Of a stretch of DNA of 64,000 bases, positions 52,844-62,320 are shown piece after piece. The translations under genes were made by a program, and so were the position numbers. Every line of letters starts with the position of its first letter. The stretch's first letter is position 1. Source of the DNA: an uncultured Bacteroidales bacterium (GTDB lineage Bacteria; Bacteroidota; Bacteroidia; Bacteroidales; SZUA-534); NCBI GenBank assembly GCA_902790595.1, contig CADASL010000003.1:186001-250000 (forward strand). Reading direction: 5' to 3'. The notes beneath the pieces were generated by a model. That model was not told where the DNA came from and did no database searches. It saw nothing but the letters and a program-made list of their open reading frames with translations.

Positions 52844-55021
52844 ATGGAAAAATTGATTTACATTGTTCTGGCGGCTTCGGTGGTGGCGTTGAGTTTCGCC
52901 TACCTGTTCTTCCGTCAGATGATGAAGGAAAGTGAAGGCACCGACCTGATGAAACAGATTGCGGCTCACGTGCGCAAGGGCGCGATGGCCTATCTGAAAC
53001 AGCAGTACAAGGTGGTGATTATCGTCTTTGTGGTGCTGGCCGCCATTTTCACCGTGATGGCCTTCTTCGGATTGCAGAACAGTTGGGTTCCGTTTGCGTT
53101 CCTGACGGGCGGCTTCTTCTCGGGTCTGGCGGGTTTCTTCGGAATGAAGACAGCCACCTACGCTTCGGCACGTACGGCCAATGCGGCTCGGCAGACGCTG
53201 AACAGCGGCCTGCAGGTTGCGTTCCGCTCGGGCGCTGTTATGGGCCTGACGGTTGTTGGTCTGGCGCTGCTCGATGTCTCGGTGTGGTTCTTGGTTCTCG
53301 ACCACTTCATTCCTGCTGAAAATCACCTGATTATAATCACCACAACAATGCTGACCTTTGGTATGGGTGCTTCCACTCAGGCGCTGTTCGCTCGCGTGGG
53401 CGGCGGTATCTACACAAAGGCTGCCGATGTGGGTGCCGACCTTGTCGGGAAAACCGAATACAACATTCCTGAAGACGACCCGCGCAACCCCGCCACCATT
53501 GCCGACAATGTGGGCGACAACGTGGGCGACGTGGCTGGTATGGGCGCCGACCTGTACGAGTCGTACGCTGGCTCGATTCTGGCCACAATGGCGCTGGGCG
53601 CTTCGGCGTTTGCCGCTTCGGCTGCCGACCTGCAACTGAAGGCCGTGCTGGCACCGTCGATGATTGCGGCTGTGGGCGTGGCTCTGTCGATTTTGGGCAT
53701 TTTCCTTGTCAAGACGAAGGAAGGCGCGGGAATGAAGCAACTGCTTTCGGCCTTGAGCCGCGGAACAAACACCGCCGCAGTGCTTATCGCCATAGCAACA
53801 TTCGTCATTCTTTGGGCTCTTGGAATCGAGAACTGGCTTGGCATTTCGTTCTCGGTGGTTGTGGGCCTGCTGGCTGGCGTAATTATCGGTAAATCAACCG
53901 AATACTACACTTCGCAAACCTATAAGCCGACGCAGAAGGTGGCCGAAAGTTCGCAGACGGGCCCCGCAACGGTTATCATTTCGGGCCTTGGTCTGGGAAT
54001 GATTTCAACCGCCATTCCTGTTGTGACTGTGGGCGCGGCTATCGTGCTCTCTTACTTGTGCGCCAACGGTTTTCACGTTGAGTTCACGGCTGCCAACCTG
54101 TCGATGGGCCTTTACGGAATCGGCATTGCGGCTGTGGGAATGCTCTCGACGCTGGGCATTACCTTGGCCACCGACGCCTACGGTCCGATTGCCGACAACG
54201 CTGGCGGCAACGCCGAAATGAGCGGTCTGGAACCTGAAGTTCGCAAGCGCACCGACGCTCTCGACGCTTTGGGCAACACCACCGCCGCCACAGGCAAGGG
54301 ATTCGCTATTGGCTCGGCCGCACTCACGGCTCTGGCGCTGCTGGCTTCGTATGTCGAAGAGATTAAGATGGCGCTTATCCGTATGGGCGAAGCGCTGCCA
54401 AACGGCGTTGAAGCCGCAAAGGCCACGCTAGTCGATTTTATGGAAGCCTACAACGTGAACCTGATGAACCCGATTGTGCTGGTGGGCGTTTTCATTGGCG
54501 CAATGATGGCGTTCCTGTTCTGCGGCCTGACGATGAACGCCGTGGGACGCGCCGCGCAGAAGATGGTTGAAGAAGTGCGCCGTCAGTTCAGCACCATCAA
54601 GGGCATTCTGGAAGGCAAGGCCGACCCCGACTACGCACGCTGCGTTGAGATTTCGACCAAAGGCGCACAGCACGAGATGTTGTTTCCGTCGTTGCTGGCA
54701 ATCATCGTCCCAATTCTGGTCGGCGTGGTTCTTGGCGTGGGCGGCGTGCTTGGCCTGCTCATTGGCGGACTGGGCTGCGGATTTGTTCTGGCCGTGTTTA
54801 TGGCCAACGCAGGCGGTGCCTGGGACAACGCCAAGAAGTATGTTGAAGAAGGCAACTTCGGCGGCAAGGGCTCTGACTGCCACAAGGCCACCGTGGTTGG
54901 CGACACCGTTGGTGACCCGTTCAAAGACACTTCGGGCCCGTCGCTCAACATTCTTATCAAACTGATGAGTATGGTTTCAATCGTGATGGCTGGCCTGACA
55001 GCGGCGTTTACGCTGTTTTAA
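52844..55021 (+). CDS. hppA: Membrane-bound K+-dependent proton/sodium-pumping pyrophosphatase
   Basis: 725 residues from the ATG at 52844, some 16 membrane helices. Pyrophosphate site: DVGADLVGKTEYNIPEDDPR with NPATIADNVGDNVGDVAGMG (quoted in parts), ATDAYGPIADNAGGNAEMSG, and GSDCHKATVVGDTVGDPFKD near the end. GNTTAATGKG carries Ala where K+-independent enzymes have Lys, so K+ dependence is expected. Na+ versus H+ transport cannot be read with certainty; Bacteroidetes members commonly pump Na+. It salvages energy from PPi. Alone on the plus strand, ended by a terminator. Confidence 0.95.
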   Translation: MEKLIYIVLAASVVALSFAYLFFRQMMKESEGTDLMKQIAAHVRKGAMAYLKQQYKVVIIVFVVLAAIFTVMAFFGLQNSWVPFAFLTGGFFSGLAGFFGMKTATYASARTANAARQTLNSGLQVAFRSGAVMGLTVVGLALLDVSVWFLVLDHFIPAENHLIIITTTMLTFGMGASTQALFARVGGGIYTKAADVGADLVGKTEYNIPEDDPRNPATIADNVGDNVGDVAGMGADLYESYAGSILATMALGASAFAASAADLQLKAVLAPSMIAAVGVALSILGIFLVKTKEGAGMKQLLSALSRGTNTAAVLIAIATFVILWALGIENWLGISFSVVVGLLAGVIIGKSTEYYTSQTYKPTQKVAESSQTGPATVIISGLGLGMISTAIPVVTVGAAIVLSYLCANGFHVEFTAANLSMGLYGIGIAAVGMLSTLGITLATDAYGPIADNAGGNAEMSGLEPEVRKRTDALDALGNTTAATGKGFAIGSAALTALALLASYVEEIKMALIRMGEALPNGVEAAKATLVDFMEAYNVNLMNPIVLVGVFIGAMMAFLFCGLTMNAVGRAAQKMVEEVRRQFSTIKGILEGKADPDYARCVEISTKGAQHEMLFPSLLAIIVPILVGVVLGVGGVLGLLIGGLGCGFVLAVFMANAGGAWDNAKKYVEEGNFGGKGSDCHKATVVGDTVGDPFKDTSGPSLNILIKLMSMVSIVMAGLTAAFTLF

Positions 55022-55080
55022 GGATTGAAGGATTGAATGAGTGAAGGATTGAATGAGTGAAGTCCCGATAGCTATCGGGA
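55022..55080. repeat. Tandem GATTGAATGAGTGAAG words and the palindrome CCCGATAGCTATCGGG
   Basis: Right after the hppA stop, GGATTGAATGAGTGAA-like words repeat three times, ending in TCCCGATAGCTATCGGGA (55063-55080), the same palindrome as at 8677-8692. Non-coding filler typical of this genome. Confidence 0.6.
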
Positions 55081-55120
55081 TGAATGAGAGAATGAGTGAA
55101 GTCTGATTGAATAATTAATG

Positions 55121-55156
55121 AAAACGCTCTGGCGGATGTGCTGGAGCGTTTTTCGT
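55121..55156 (+). terminator. Rho-independent terminator after hppA
   Basis: AAAACGCTC (55121-55129) pairs with GAGCGTTTT (55144-55152) around a 14-base loop, followed by a short T run. The A-rich left side lets it work for the opposing oxidoreductase gene too. Confidence 0.7.
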
Positions 55157-55240
55157 TTATAAGACTGAAGACAACGGACAACAGACTTCGGACGCTTTCT
55201 GCTATTATGTTTCAAGATGATTGCTGGCACATCGCCACGC

Positions 55241-56728
55241 TCACGCATTTCCCACCTTCTTGGCCAAATATTCCTGACCTAAAAATTCGGAGCAAGTGAT
55301 TATGGCAGTGAGTGTTACGCCTAACGCGCCGTGAACGTTCAGGTTCTGGCCGGTGAGATATAAGTTGCCCAGTTTGGTGCGTGTAGAGACAAAACCCACT
55401 TGCGGGCACTTGTAGTCTTTGATGATTCCGTAGGCCGAGCCTTCGGGCGTGGCGGTATAGTCGCGGTAGCTGAGCGGCGTTGTGGTGTAGATGTTCTCAA
55501 CGTGCGGTTCAAGGTCGATGCCGTGCTGGCGGATGAAATCGAAAATCTGCCGCGTCTTGGCTTCCTTGAACAGGCGGTAGCGCTCGCCGCGGTGCTCGGG
55601 CTTGCTGTCGGCCCATTCGGCCACTTCTTCGAAATACATCGGCGTCAGGATGGTAACCACTTCGGCCCACTCGCTGTCGACGGTGTGCGCCTGCATCGAA
55701 ATCATACAGTTGGTGGTGTGGCCGGGGTAGTTCTGACGGTCGTACCAAACGCTGTTGTAGCCGTGTAGATAAACGTTGAAGTTGTTGTATTTCAAACTTT
55801 TCGGCTTCATAATCAGATAAACCGAGAAGATGCCGTAGGTGTTTGGCAGCGAATTGATGCGTGTGATGTAGGCGTTTTTGATGAGCCGGCACTTGTCGGT
55901 TAGCTCAAGTGTGCGTTGCGGGTGCACGTTCGAGATGATGTTGCGCGCCGCCATAAACTCTTCGCCGTTCACCATCACGCCTTTGGCGCCTGTGTCGTCG
56001 GTTACGATGCGCGTCACTTCGGCGTTGTTGAGCACCGTGCCACCGTTGGCGCGAATCACTTTTATCAGCTCGTCGCTCACCTGAATGGTGCCGTCCACAA
56101 AGCGGTAGGCGCTCTCGATGTACGAGTTGTTAATCATTGCGTGGCCGTAGAAGGTCGACATATCGCGGATGCCGCCGTAGAGCAGCGCCGAGCCGGCCAC
56201 AATGTCCTGCAGGTCGGGGTTGCCGATGGTCTCACTGATGAGCCGCGCCGCCGACGTGCAGAAATAGCGCATTCCTTCGGTGGCAATCACGCCCTGGCGT
56301 AAGGTTTCGATGCTGATAAGGTCGCCCACTTCCTTGAGTTTCTCGACGTATCGCTGCAGATTCTGGCGCTCGGCGGGGAACTGTTGCGCAAGCGTGTCAA
56401 CAAACCGCTCGTGGCCCATTGCAAAGTTGTACACCTTGCCGTGGTAGTGAATCTGGTCGAAGGCCTCCTCGTCGAGTTTGCGCAGTTTGAGCTTGTCCAT
56501 TATGCCCAGATACTTGAAATACTGATTCATAATCTGACCGTCGTCGAGACTGCCCACATAGTGGATGCCGGTGTCGAGCCGATGGCTGCCGCGCTGATAG
56601 GTCTGGAAGCAGCCGCCGAAGTTGCTGTTCTTCTCGAGCACGCACACGTTGTAGCCTTCCTTGCTCAGAATGGCGCCGCACTCAAGCCCGCCCAGTCCGC
56701 TGCCGATGATGATTATGTCGTATTCCAT
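55241..56728 (-). CDS. FAD-dependent oxidoreductase, phytoene desaturase/retinol saturase type
   Basis: 495 residues. Rossmann FAD loop IIIGSGLGGLECGAILSKEG (residues 5-24) with LEKNSNFGGCFQTY completing the ADP-binding region; the C-terminal FAD-contact GQNLNVHGALGVTL is present. The family oxidises or reduces polyenes. It is 102 bases downstream of the MMPL-acyltransferase-methyltransferase fusion; in Bacteroidetes such a pair is, as I recall, typical of aryl-polyene/flexirubin lipid pigment clusters. So a pigment-polyene role is more likely than carotenoid synthesis, since no phytoene synthase is seen. Confidence 0.88.
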   Translation of the reverse strand: MEYDIIIIGSGLGGLECGAILSKEGYNVCVLEKNSNFGGCFQTYQRGSHRLDTGIHYVGSLDDGQIMNQYFKYLGIMDKLKLRKLDEEAFDQIHYHGKVYNFAMGHERFVDTLAQQFPAERQNLQRYVEKLKEVGDLISIETLRQGVIATEGMRYFCTSAARLISETIGNPDLQDIVAGSALLYGGIRDMSTFYGHAMINNSYIESAYRFVDGTIQVSDELIKVIRANGGTVLNNAEVTRIVTDDTGAKGVMVNGEEFMAARNIISNVHPQRTLELTDKCRLIKNAYITRINSLPNTYGIFSVYLIMKPKSLKYNNFNVYLHGYNSVWYDRQNYPGHTTNCMISMQAHTVDSEWAEVVTILTPMYFEEVAEWADSKPEHRGERYRLFKEAKTRQIFDFIRQHGIDLEPHVENIYTTTPLSYRDYTATPEGSAYGIIKDYKCPQVGFVSTRTKLGNLYLTGQNLNVHGALGVTLTAIITCSEFLGQEYLAKKVGNA

Positions 56729-56830
56729 AGCTATTTTCGATTAAAAGATAAGAACGCAGATATGCTGCTTAAACAGATTTTCACATATTTATTCTATTTC
56801 AAAAAACTCAACTTTCTAAACTCTAAACTC

Positions 56831-59800
56831 TCACCCTTCACCCTTCCGCAGAATATAAATCGTATTCGATGTGTAGCGGTCGTTCTGAATGGTCTCAACG
56901 GTCATTCCGAGTGCGGCGGCAATCTGGCGCATACGCGTTTCCGACAGGAAGCAGAGCCGCTCTTCGGTCTTGTTGAACTTGATGATGCGCGTCGACATCA
57001 GTTCGGTGAAGCGCGTCAGGCGGTGGCGCTGCTGCTCTTCGGTGTTGCCGTCGCGAATGATAATCTGGCCGCCGTCGGCAAGGGCTGCCACGCACTTCTC
57101 GATCAGTTGCTGCTGATGTTCGGCGCTCATATAGTGCAGCATATCGTTCATTATGAACACGTCGCTCTGCGGCAGCGGATATTCAAGCGCGTTGGCCTGC
57201 TCGAACCGCAGATGGCAGTGCTGGCGAAGCCATCCGTGCTGCGCCACGGCAATCTTGTCGTCGTCGTAGTCGATGCCCAGAATGTCGCGGTCGGCCGATG
57301 TCTGCGCAAGCATATAGCACAGCGGGCCGAAACCGCAGCCAATGTCGGTGATGCGGGCGCGGCGCGGTATCAGTTTGTCGAACAACTCGTAGTTGCCTTC
57401 CATACGGATTTTCACGCGCAGGTACCACTCTTCGACAGGCCCTTTGAAGATGAAATTGTGCATTATGCGGCTGTGGATGGCTGTGCTCGACGTGTTTGTA
57501 AGTTCGTCGTAGAGTTTTTGGTATTCGGCTTTGAACCAGGCCGATATGCGTTTGGTGCGTTCCTGGTAGGTGTCGCCCCACGAGCGGTCGGTGTGGCTGA
57601 TGCGCGGCAAGACGCTAACCACAATCCTTCCGCGCCGAACCATAAACGGCTGGTTTTTCGGTATCACATCGCCAGTGCCGTAGAGCAGCACGGGCACAAT
57701 GTCGAGCCCGAGCGTGTCGGCAAGCATAAACGCGCCTTTGTGGAAGCGTCCGATGCGGCCGTCGGCCGAGCGTGTACCTTCGGGGAAGATGACCACCGAA
57801 AAGCCTTCGCTGATGCGCTGCCGCACCGTTTCCTGATTCAGTTCAACGCCGTCGCCCGTGAATATGAATCCCGCATAGCGGATGAGTCCGCCAAACACAG
57901 GCGACCGCCAGACCCATTTGTTGGTCACCATCACCACGCGCGGCGACAGGGCCAGCATCGACAGTATGTCCATAAACGACTGATGGTTGGCGATGACCAC
58001 AGCGGGGTGGTCGAAAACCTGACTGTCAACGAGCCGTTTGCTGTACCGCACCTGTCGCGACACAGCAAAAACAAATCGGCAAGCCAGGTTCATCAGTCGG
58101 CAGATGAGCCGCCGCTTCCATATCCGCCTGACGGGCACCAAATACATCACGAAAGTGAGCAGCCGCAGCACAAGGCAACTCAGCACAAAGGCGCCGAAAC
58201 CGATGAAGGTCAGCAGCACGTCGGCCACGGTGTACGGCATATTGCCCTTTGCGGCGGGGTTGGCAATAAAGAAGTTGAAGATGATGGGCTGAATGGTGAA
58301 GGCCACAAGCACCACGGCCAGCATTCCGAACACCGAAAGCAGCGAAATGGACTGAAGCGCAGGATGTTGCGCGAACACCAGCGCGCCCATTCCCACCACA
58401 ATGGTGAATGCAGAGCAGAAAATGGCTGTTTTGTGCGAGTCAAGTGTCTGACGGCCAGTGCGATACTTGCTCTGAAGGCCGTCCATTATGAATATGCTGA
58501 AATCGTCGCCAATGCCGAATATGAAGGTCGAAAGAATGATGTTGATGATGTTGAACTCGATGCCGAACAGCCCCATCATTCCTAAAATGATGAACCAACT
58601 GATGAGCATCGGCAGAAAACTCATAAGCGTGAGTTCGAGCCGACCGAACGAGATGAGTAACGCAAAGAAAATCAGGAACGAAGACGTGAACAGAATCCAA
58701 TTGAAGTCGTCGTTCACAGCGTCAATCCATTGGCCAGTGAAGAAGGCGCGGTCGAAAATCACCATATCGCGGCTGTCACTCATCAGGCTGTAAACCTGCT
58801 GTTTGCAAGTGTCGGCCAGGCGCACTTGCGTGATGAGCATCTTTGAGTTGTCCGACGGCACCTGCCATTCCTGCATCAGCGTTCCGAACGGACCATCGGT
58901 GCGGCTCAGGTCGACGGGCTCGAAATCGCCGTCGAACCATCGGTGGAAACTGCTGAAGGCACTGGCTTTGAAGTGATAACGCTCGGCTTCGCTCTGCAGC
59001 GATTCGTTCAGAATCTGGCGGCGTTCCGTTGTCCAGAAATCGCGCCACAGCGCAATGCGCCGCCGTTGCTCGCTGGGGCTCACCACAAATCGGCTGGCCG
59101 ATGCGTAGTCGCGAATCAGCCCTGCCTGCTGCAGGCTGTCGAGTCGGGCGTTGATGCGGTTGTAGACGGTCAGCACCGAATCGTCGGTGGGGGCCACGCT
59201 CACAAACATCACTGTCTTCTCATAGCCGTCGTAGTATGATTCCAACTTCTCGCGCGCCGCCTTCAGGTGCTCGGGCTCGTAGTACATATCCATCAGGCTG
59301 CTGTTGAAGCGCACGTGACCCGCGGTGAAGCAACTCACCACAATCACAATCAGCAGCGCGCCCACCAGCCAGCGGTTCCGCTCGTAGTGGTAGGCGTTGA
59401 TTTTCTCAATGAAGCGCAGCATCCGTCCGCGTTTCACATCGGCTTGACCTTTAAGGAAATGCGGCAGAAAAATTAGGCAGAAAAGCGTGGTTCCGATGAG
59501 CGTGAGCGATGCAAACAATCCGAAATCGCGCAGCAGCGCCGACGATGTGAAAACCAGCGCAAAAAAGGCGCCGATGGTGGTGAAACTTCCCACTGTGAGC
59601 GGGTAGGCCAGTTCGTCGATGAGTTGCTCGACAGTGCGCACGTGGTTCTGGTGCGCCAGCATATGGATTGAGTAACTCAGCGCAATGCCGATGACCGCCG
59701 CGCCCGCCCCGATGGCTATTGATGAGATTTCGCCTTTCAGCAGAGCGATGAGCGCTAGTGCGAAAAGGCAGCCGAAAAGTGCGGGGACAATTATCAGCGG

Positions 59801-60679
59801 AACGGTGCGTTTGCGCTTGAACATCAGCGAGATGAACACCACAATCACAATCAGCGCCACGATTGACGTGACAACCGTATCGTTCTTAATCTGCCGTGCG
59901 TTGTAGACGCTCACCGATGCGCCGCCGAAGTATTCGGTCTTGACGCCCGTGTGCATCTTGTTCATTTTGTTGATGTTATCTTCGATGATGGTTACAAGTC
60001 CTTCGTTCTCACCGATGCGCCCCATATTGTATTTTGGCGTCAGCACCATCATCAAGGTCGATGTGTCGGCGGTGAACAGGTAACTGTCAACCACCACGTT
60101 GTCCGATTCTATCTCGAAATCTTGCAGATTCTCAAGTATTTGCAGGCCCATTCCCATCGGGTCGCGCAAGATGAACTGCCGCGAGCCCACGCCGATGGGC
60201 GACACCAGGTTCTGGTAGTTCTGGCGCATCCGACTGGCAATGCCGTCGCGGGTGATGATGGTGTCGAGTCGCACATAATCGCTGTCGGTCAGGAAGATGG
60301 GTAGATGCGTATAGACGAAATCGCTCACACCGCCAATCATCTGGTTGTCGATGCGCAGCAGAATTCCGTTCAGGTAGTCGGCGGCTTCGGTCTGCAGGAT
60401 TTGCTCAAGTTCTTCGGCCGCCTGAATCAGACTGTCGGCAGGCTCGTTGGCGCGCGGTGAGAAAAGCACGACAATCTTGTCCTTAACGTTCAGATTCTGA
60501 AACACTTCAGCAGTCTTGTCGTTGCCGCCCGCCGCAGGAAAAAAGTCGGTTACGTTCTGCCTGAAACTGATTCGCGACACAGCCACGGCCATCAGCGCAA
60601 CGCTGACTGCCAAAAAACTGTAGAACAGCACTTTGCGGTGTTCGAAAAAGTGATAGAGACCTATGAATATTTTGCTCAT
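56831..60679 (-). CDS. Trifunctional fusion: MMPL/RND exporter - lysophospholipid acyltransferase - SAM methyltransferase
   Basis: 1,282 residues from the ATG at 60679. (1) About 1-840: two RND halves, each with one helix, a large periplasmic domain and five more helices, as in MMPL lipid exporters. (2) About 870-1085: PlsC-type acyltransferase with NHQSFMD (H899, D904) and FPEGTRSADGRIGRFHKGAF. (3) About 1095-1282: class I methyltransferase with DIGCGFGP from D1112 and LGIDYDDDKI. Fusing export with acyl transfer and methylation fits assembly of an acylated, methylated polyene lipid. A TACATTTG box lies 44 bases upstream. Frame is continuous, so the fusion is real in this sequence. Confidence 0.92.
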   Translation of the reverse strand: MSKIFIGLYHFFEHRKVLFYSFLAVSVALMAVAVSRISFRQNVTDFFPAAGGNDKTAEVFQNLNVKDKIVVLFSPRANEPADSLIQAAEELEQILQTEAADYLNGILLRIDNQMIGGVSDFVYTHLPIFLTDSDYVRLDTIITRDGIASRMRQNYQNLVSPIGVGSRQFILRDPMGMGLQILENLQDFEIESDNVVVDSYLFTADTSTLMMVLTPKYNMGRIGENEGLVTIIEDNINKMNKMHTGVKTEYFGGASVSVYNARQIKNDTVVTSIVALIVIVVFISLMFKRKRTVPLIIVPALFGCLFALALIALLKGEISSIAIGAGAAVIGIALSYSIHMLAHQNHVRTVEQLIDELAYPLTVGSFTTIGAFFALVFTSSALLRDFGLFASLTLIGTTLFCLIFLPHFLKGQADVKRGRMLRFIEKINAYHYERNRWLVGALLIVIVVSCFTAGHVRFNSSLMDMYYEPEHLKAAREKLESYYDGYEKTVMFVSVAPTDDSVLTVYNRINARLDSLQQAGLIRDYASASRFVVSPSEQRRRIALWRDFWTTERRQILNESLQSEAERYHFKASAFSSFHRWFDGDFEPVDLSRTDGPFGTLMQEWQVPSDNSKMLITQVRLADTCKQQVYSLMSDSRDMVIFDRAFFTGQWIDAVNDDFNWILFTSSFLIFFALLISFGRLELTLMSFLPMLISWFIILGMMGLFGIEFNIINIILSTFIFGIGDDFSIFIMDGLQSKYRTGRQTLDSHKTAIFCSAFTIVVGMGALVFAQHPALQSISLLSVFGMLAVVLVAFTIQPIIFNFFIANPAAKGNMPYTVADVLLTFIGFGAFVLSCLVLRLLTFVMYLVPVRRIWKRRLICRLMNLACRFVFAVSRQVRYSKRLVDSQVFDHPAVVIANHQSFMDILSMLALSPRVVMVTNKWVWRSPVFGGLIRYAGFIFTGDGVELNQETVRQRISEGFSVVIFPEGTRSADGRIGRFHKGAFMLADTLGLDIVPVLLYGTGDVIPKNQPFMVRRGRIVVSVLPRISHTDRSWGDTYQERTKRISAWFKAEYQKLYDELTNTSSTAIHSRIMHNFIFKGPVEEWYLRVKIRMEGNYELFDKLIPRRARITDIGCGFGPLCYMLAQTSADRDILGIDYDDDKIAVAQHGWLRQHCHLRFEQANALEYPLPQSDVFIMNDMLHYMSAEHQQQLIEKCVAALADGGQIIIRDGNTEEQQRHRLTRFTELMSTRIIKFNKTEERLCFLSETRMRQIAAALGMTVETIQNDRYTSNTIYILRKGEG

Positions 60680-60723
60680 TGCTTGTGTGCCCCGTTTGGG
60701 AAAATCTTCAAAAGAATTTTCGG

Positions 60724-60731
60724 CAAATGTA
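60724..60731 (-). promoter_or_regulatory. Putative -7 box of the MMPL fusion gene (TACATTTG)
   Basis: Exact TAnnTTTG on the minus strand, 44 bases before the ATG at 60679; a longer non-ATG start at 60736 would begin inside it and is rejected. It means the fusion gene can be expressed without the upstream TA genes. Confidence 0.55.
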
Positions 60732-60852
60732 ACCAATTAAGAGTGATAACGATTGTTTGGCTTTTGAAAAGTCAATTTTATGAAGAAAGCCGAATTGGCT
60801 ATTGAATGATTTTACGGCTTAGACTGATTATTTTTCAGTGACCAGTTTTCTG

Positions 60853-61206
60853 TCATACCCATAACGCAACGCCTTCTTTCATTACATTCTTATAGAAAGG
60901 AGTGGATTTTTTTGACTCCCAATCCTTTGCAGTGTACATAATCGGATTTATCATCTCATTGATTTGCCAGCCCAATTCACGAATCGGGTAAGAGATTTTG
61001 TCCATATCGGCATCTGTAATGCGGTCTTTGTCGAGCAGAATCAGTATATCCCAATCGCTGGATTGTCGGGCATCGCCGCGGGCACGCGAACCGAACAGAA
61101 TGGCGTGTGCCTTCTTTGGAGCTTCTTTTTGAAGCACCTTGCCAATGCCGTTTGCTATAAGTTGGCGACTGGCGGCATCTGCTATTTTTTGCCCGTCTGA
61201 CAGCAT
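60853..61206 (-). CDS. MNT-type minimal nucleotidyltransferase
   Basis: 117 residues. Signature GSRARGDARQSSDWD (39-53), the pol-beta G-S-x(n)-D-x-D site with D51 and D53. These small enzymes usually pair with a HEPN toxin, which they silence by AMP transfer. No HEPN partner lies next to it here; the gene may be an orphan or work with an unrecognised neighbour. A TAAATTTG box (61232-61239, minus) lies 25 bases upstream. Confidence 0.88.
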   Translation of the reverse strand: MLSDGQKIADAASRQLIANGIGKVLQKEAPKKAHAILFGSRARGDARQSSDWDILILLDKDRITDADMDKISYPIRELGWQINEMINPIMYTAKDWESKKSTPFYKNVMKEGVALWV

Positions 61207-61231
61207 AATCGTTTTTGCAATTCCAATAATG

Positions 61232-61239
61232 CAAATTTA
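61232..61239 (-). promoter_or_regulatory. Putative -7 box of the MNT gene (TAAATTTG)
   Basis: Exact TAnnTTTG on the minus strand, 25 bases before the ATG at 61206; separates the orphan nucleotidyltransferase from the DUF3990 module as a distinct transcription unit. Confidence 0.5.
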
Positions 61240-61283
61240 TAAATATGTATCAATATTTTAGGCTGCTTTTCACAAAAATCAGG

Positions 61284-61508
61284 CTATTGCCTTTTGTCCA
61301 ACTCGTCAGTCAGATAACTGTAAACATAACCCGATGATTGAAAGTAAAGCCCAGTATTTGGGTCATTCAGTTTCTCAAAAAGGCGCGAAGTGTAAACCGC
61401 ATCAAACGCATTTTGCATCGTAAAGCCGCGCTCGTCCATAAGTCGGGCAATCATATCCTTAACGATTTCTTCCTTCATATTTTGGAATTCGGTCTGCGAA
61501 ACGTTCAT
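61284..61508 (-). CDS. Small helical protein, third gene of the DUF3791/DUF3990 module
   Basis: 74 residues, two to three helices, with a recognisable end: TGLYFQSSGYVYSYLTDEL. I recall this tail in small Bacteroidetes/Firmicutes proteins next to DUF3990 genes, without a named function. The ATG overlaps the DUF3990 stop (ATGA). A second antitoxin or a specificity adaptor is possible. Confidence 0.7.
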   Translation of the reverse strand: MNVSQTEFQNMKEEIVKDMIARLMDERGFTMQNAFDAVYTSRLFEKLNDPNTGLYFQSSGYVYSYLTDELDKRQ

Positions 61509-61975
61509 AACTTGATGAGTTTGTCAACGGCCTGCTGTGTACAGAAGGCGTATTGGAAGGTGATGCCTTTGATATACTGTATTCGGCGAAGAAACTCGTC
61601 GAATGTGATGTAGCCTTGCTTGAAACGGGTTATTTGCGCGCCGACACGGTCGTTGGCAATCGGGCCATACACTATATCGAAATCGTGAAGCGTCAGACCG
61701 TTAGATTCTGTTCGATGGTCGTACACAAAATGCGCCCACTCTTCGGTGTAATCATCAAAACGCTTGCAACGGAACTGCTGAAAGAGTGCATCGTCAAATT
61801 CATAGGCATTGATGACAGGAGCAGCGTCTTCGATGTCGGCTTTGAATTGGGCCATCTCCATTGCCTGCTCAAAATCGACAGAGAGATAGAAGGCTCGGCC
61901 AAAATCTTTGTTGGGCTTCGATTTTGAAAGTTCGATGTGTTGAATGTCGGTGGTGGAGCCGTGGTAGAGTTTCAT
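61505..61975 (-). CDS. DUF3990 protein, putative ADP-ribosyltransferase-like toxin
   Basis: 156 residues from the ATG at 61975 (MKLYHGSTTDI). LYHGST at the start, KDFGRAFYLSVD near 27 and FDIVYGPIANDRV near 107 are the DUF3990 marks; the Y-H-G ... G-x-x-F-Y-x-(S/T) pattern resembles the NAD pocket of ADP-ribosyltransferases, so NAD-dependent modification is the likely activity. It is flanked by two small genes with 4-base ATGA overlaps on both sides, the mark of a tightly coupled toxin-antitoxin operon. An N-terminal extension to 61999 is rejected since it would enter the upstream gene. Confidence 0.82.
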   Translation of the reverse strand: MKLYHGSTTDIQHIELSKSKPNKDFGRAFYLSVDFEQAMEMAQFKADIEDAAPVINAYEFDDALFQQFRCKRFDDYTEEWAHFVYDHRTESNGLTLHDFDIVYGPIANDRVGAQITRFKQGYITFDEFLRRIQYIKGITFQYAFCTQQAVDKLIKL

Positions 61976-62193
61976 AAAATTCCCCCTTTCCGTTGGCAAT
62001 ACGATTGCAGAGTCTCGATGTTTTCGCTGACCGATAGTGTGTGCATTATGCCGTAGTGCTTATCGCACAAAGCAAGTGCTCCATACTGATTCAGATAACG
62101 GTAGGCTTGCGATTCCGACACTTTGTTGCGAGCGGCAAATTCCGCCACAAGCAGAACGATATACTCTATTTTGTCAATTACGGCTGTTGACAT
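61972..62193 (-). CDS. DUF3791 protein, putative antitoxin
   Basis: 73 residues (MSTAVIDKIEYIVLLVAEFA). The middle KVSESQAYRYLNQYGAL and the end HYGIMHTLSVSENIETLQSY match the DUF3791 pattern (Y-x-x-x-H-T ... I-x-x-L). DUF3791 genes usually precede DUF3990, as here, and are thought to be the antitoxin. First gene of the three; no TAnnTTTG box was found upstream. Confidence 0.8.
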   Translation of the reverse strand: MSTAVIDKIEYIVLLVAEFAARNKVSESQAYRYLNQYGALALCDKHYGIMHTLSVSENIETLQSYCQRKGGIL

Positions 62194-62320
62194 ATCTCGT
62201 TGTGTTTCTTGTATTTTGCACAATGCTCTATCGCAAAGACCGACAATTTGTCGGCTAAAAAACAACTGCAAGATTGTAATTTTTTTTCAATTATAACGCT
62301 TTAAGCGAAACATCATCAGA

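Noticed and set aside
56384..58585. 733-codon plus-strand frame opposite the MMPL fusion and oxidoreductase
   Set aside because: His/Val/Ala-rich antisense product running across two genes and their gap; no family marks.
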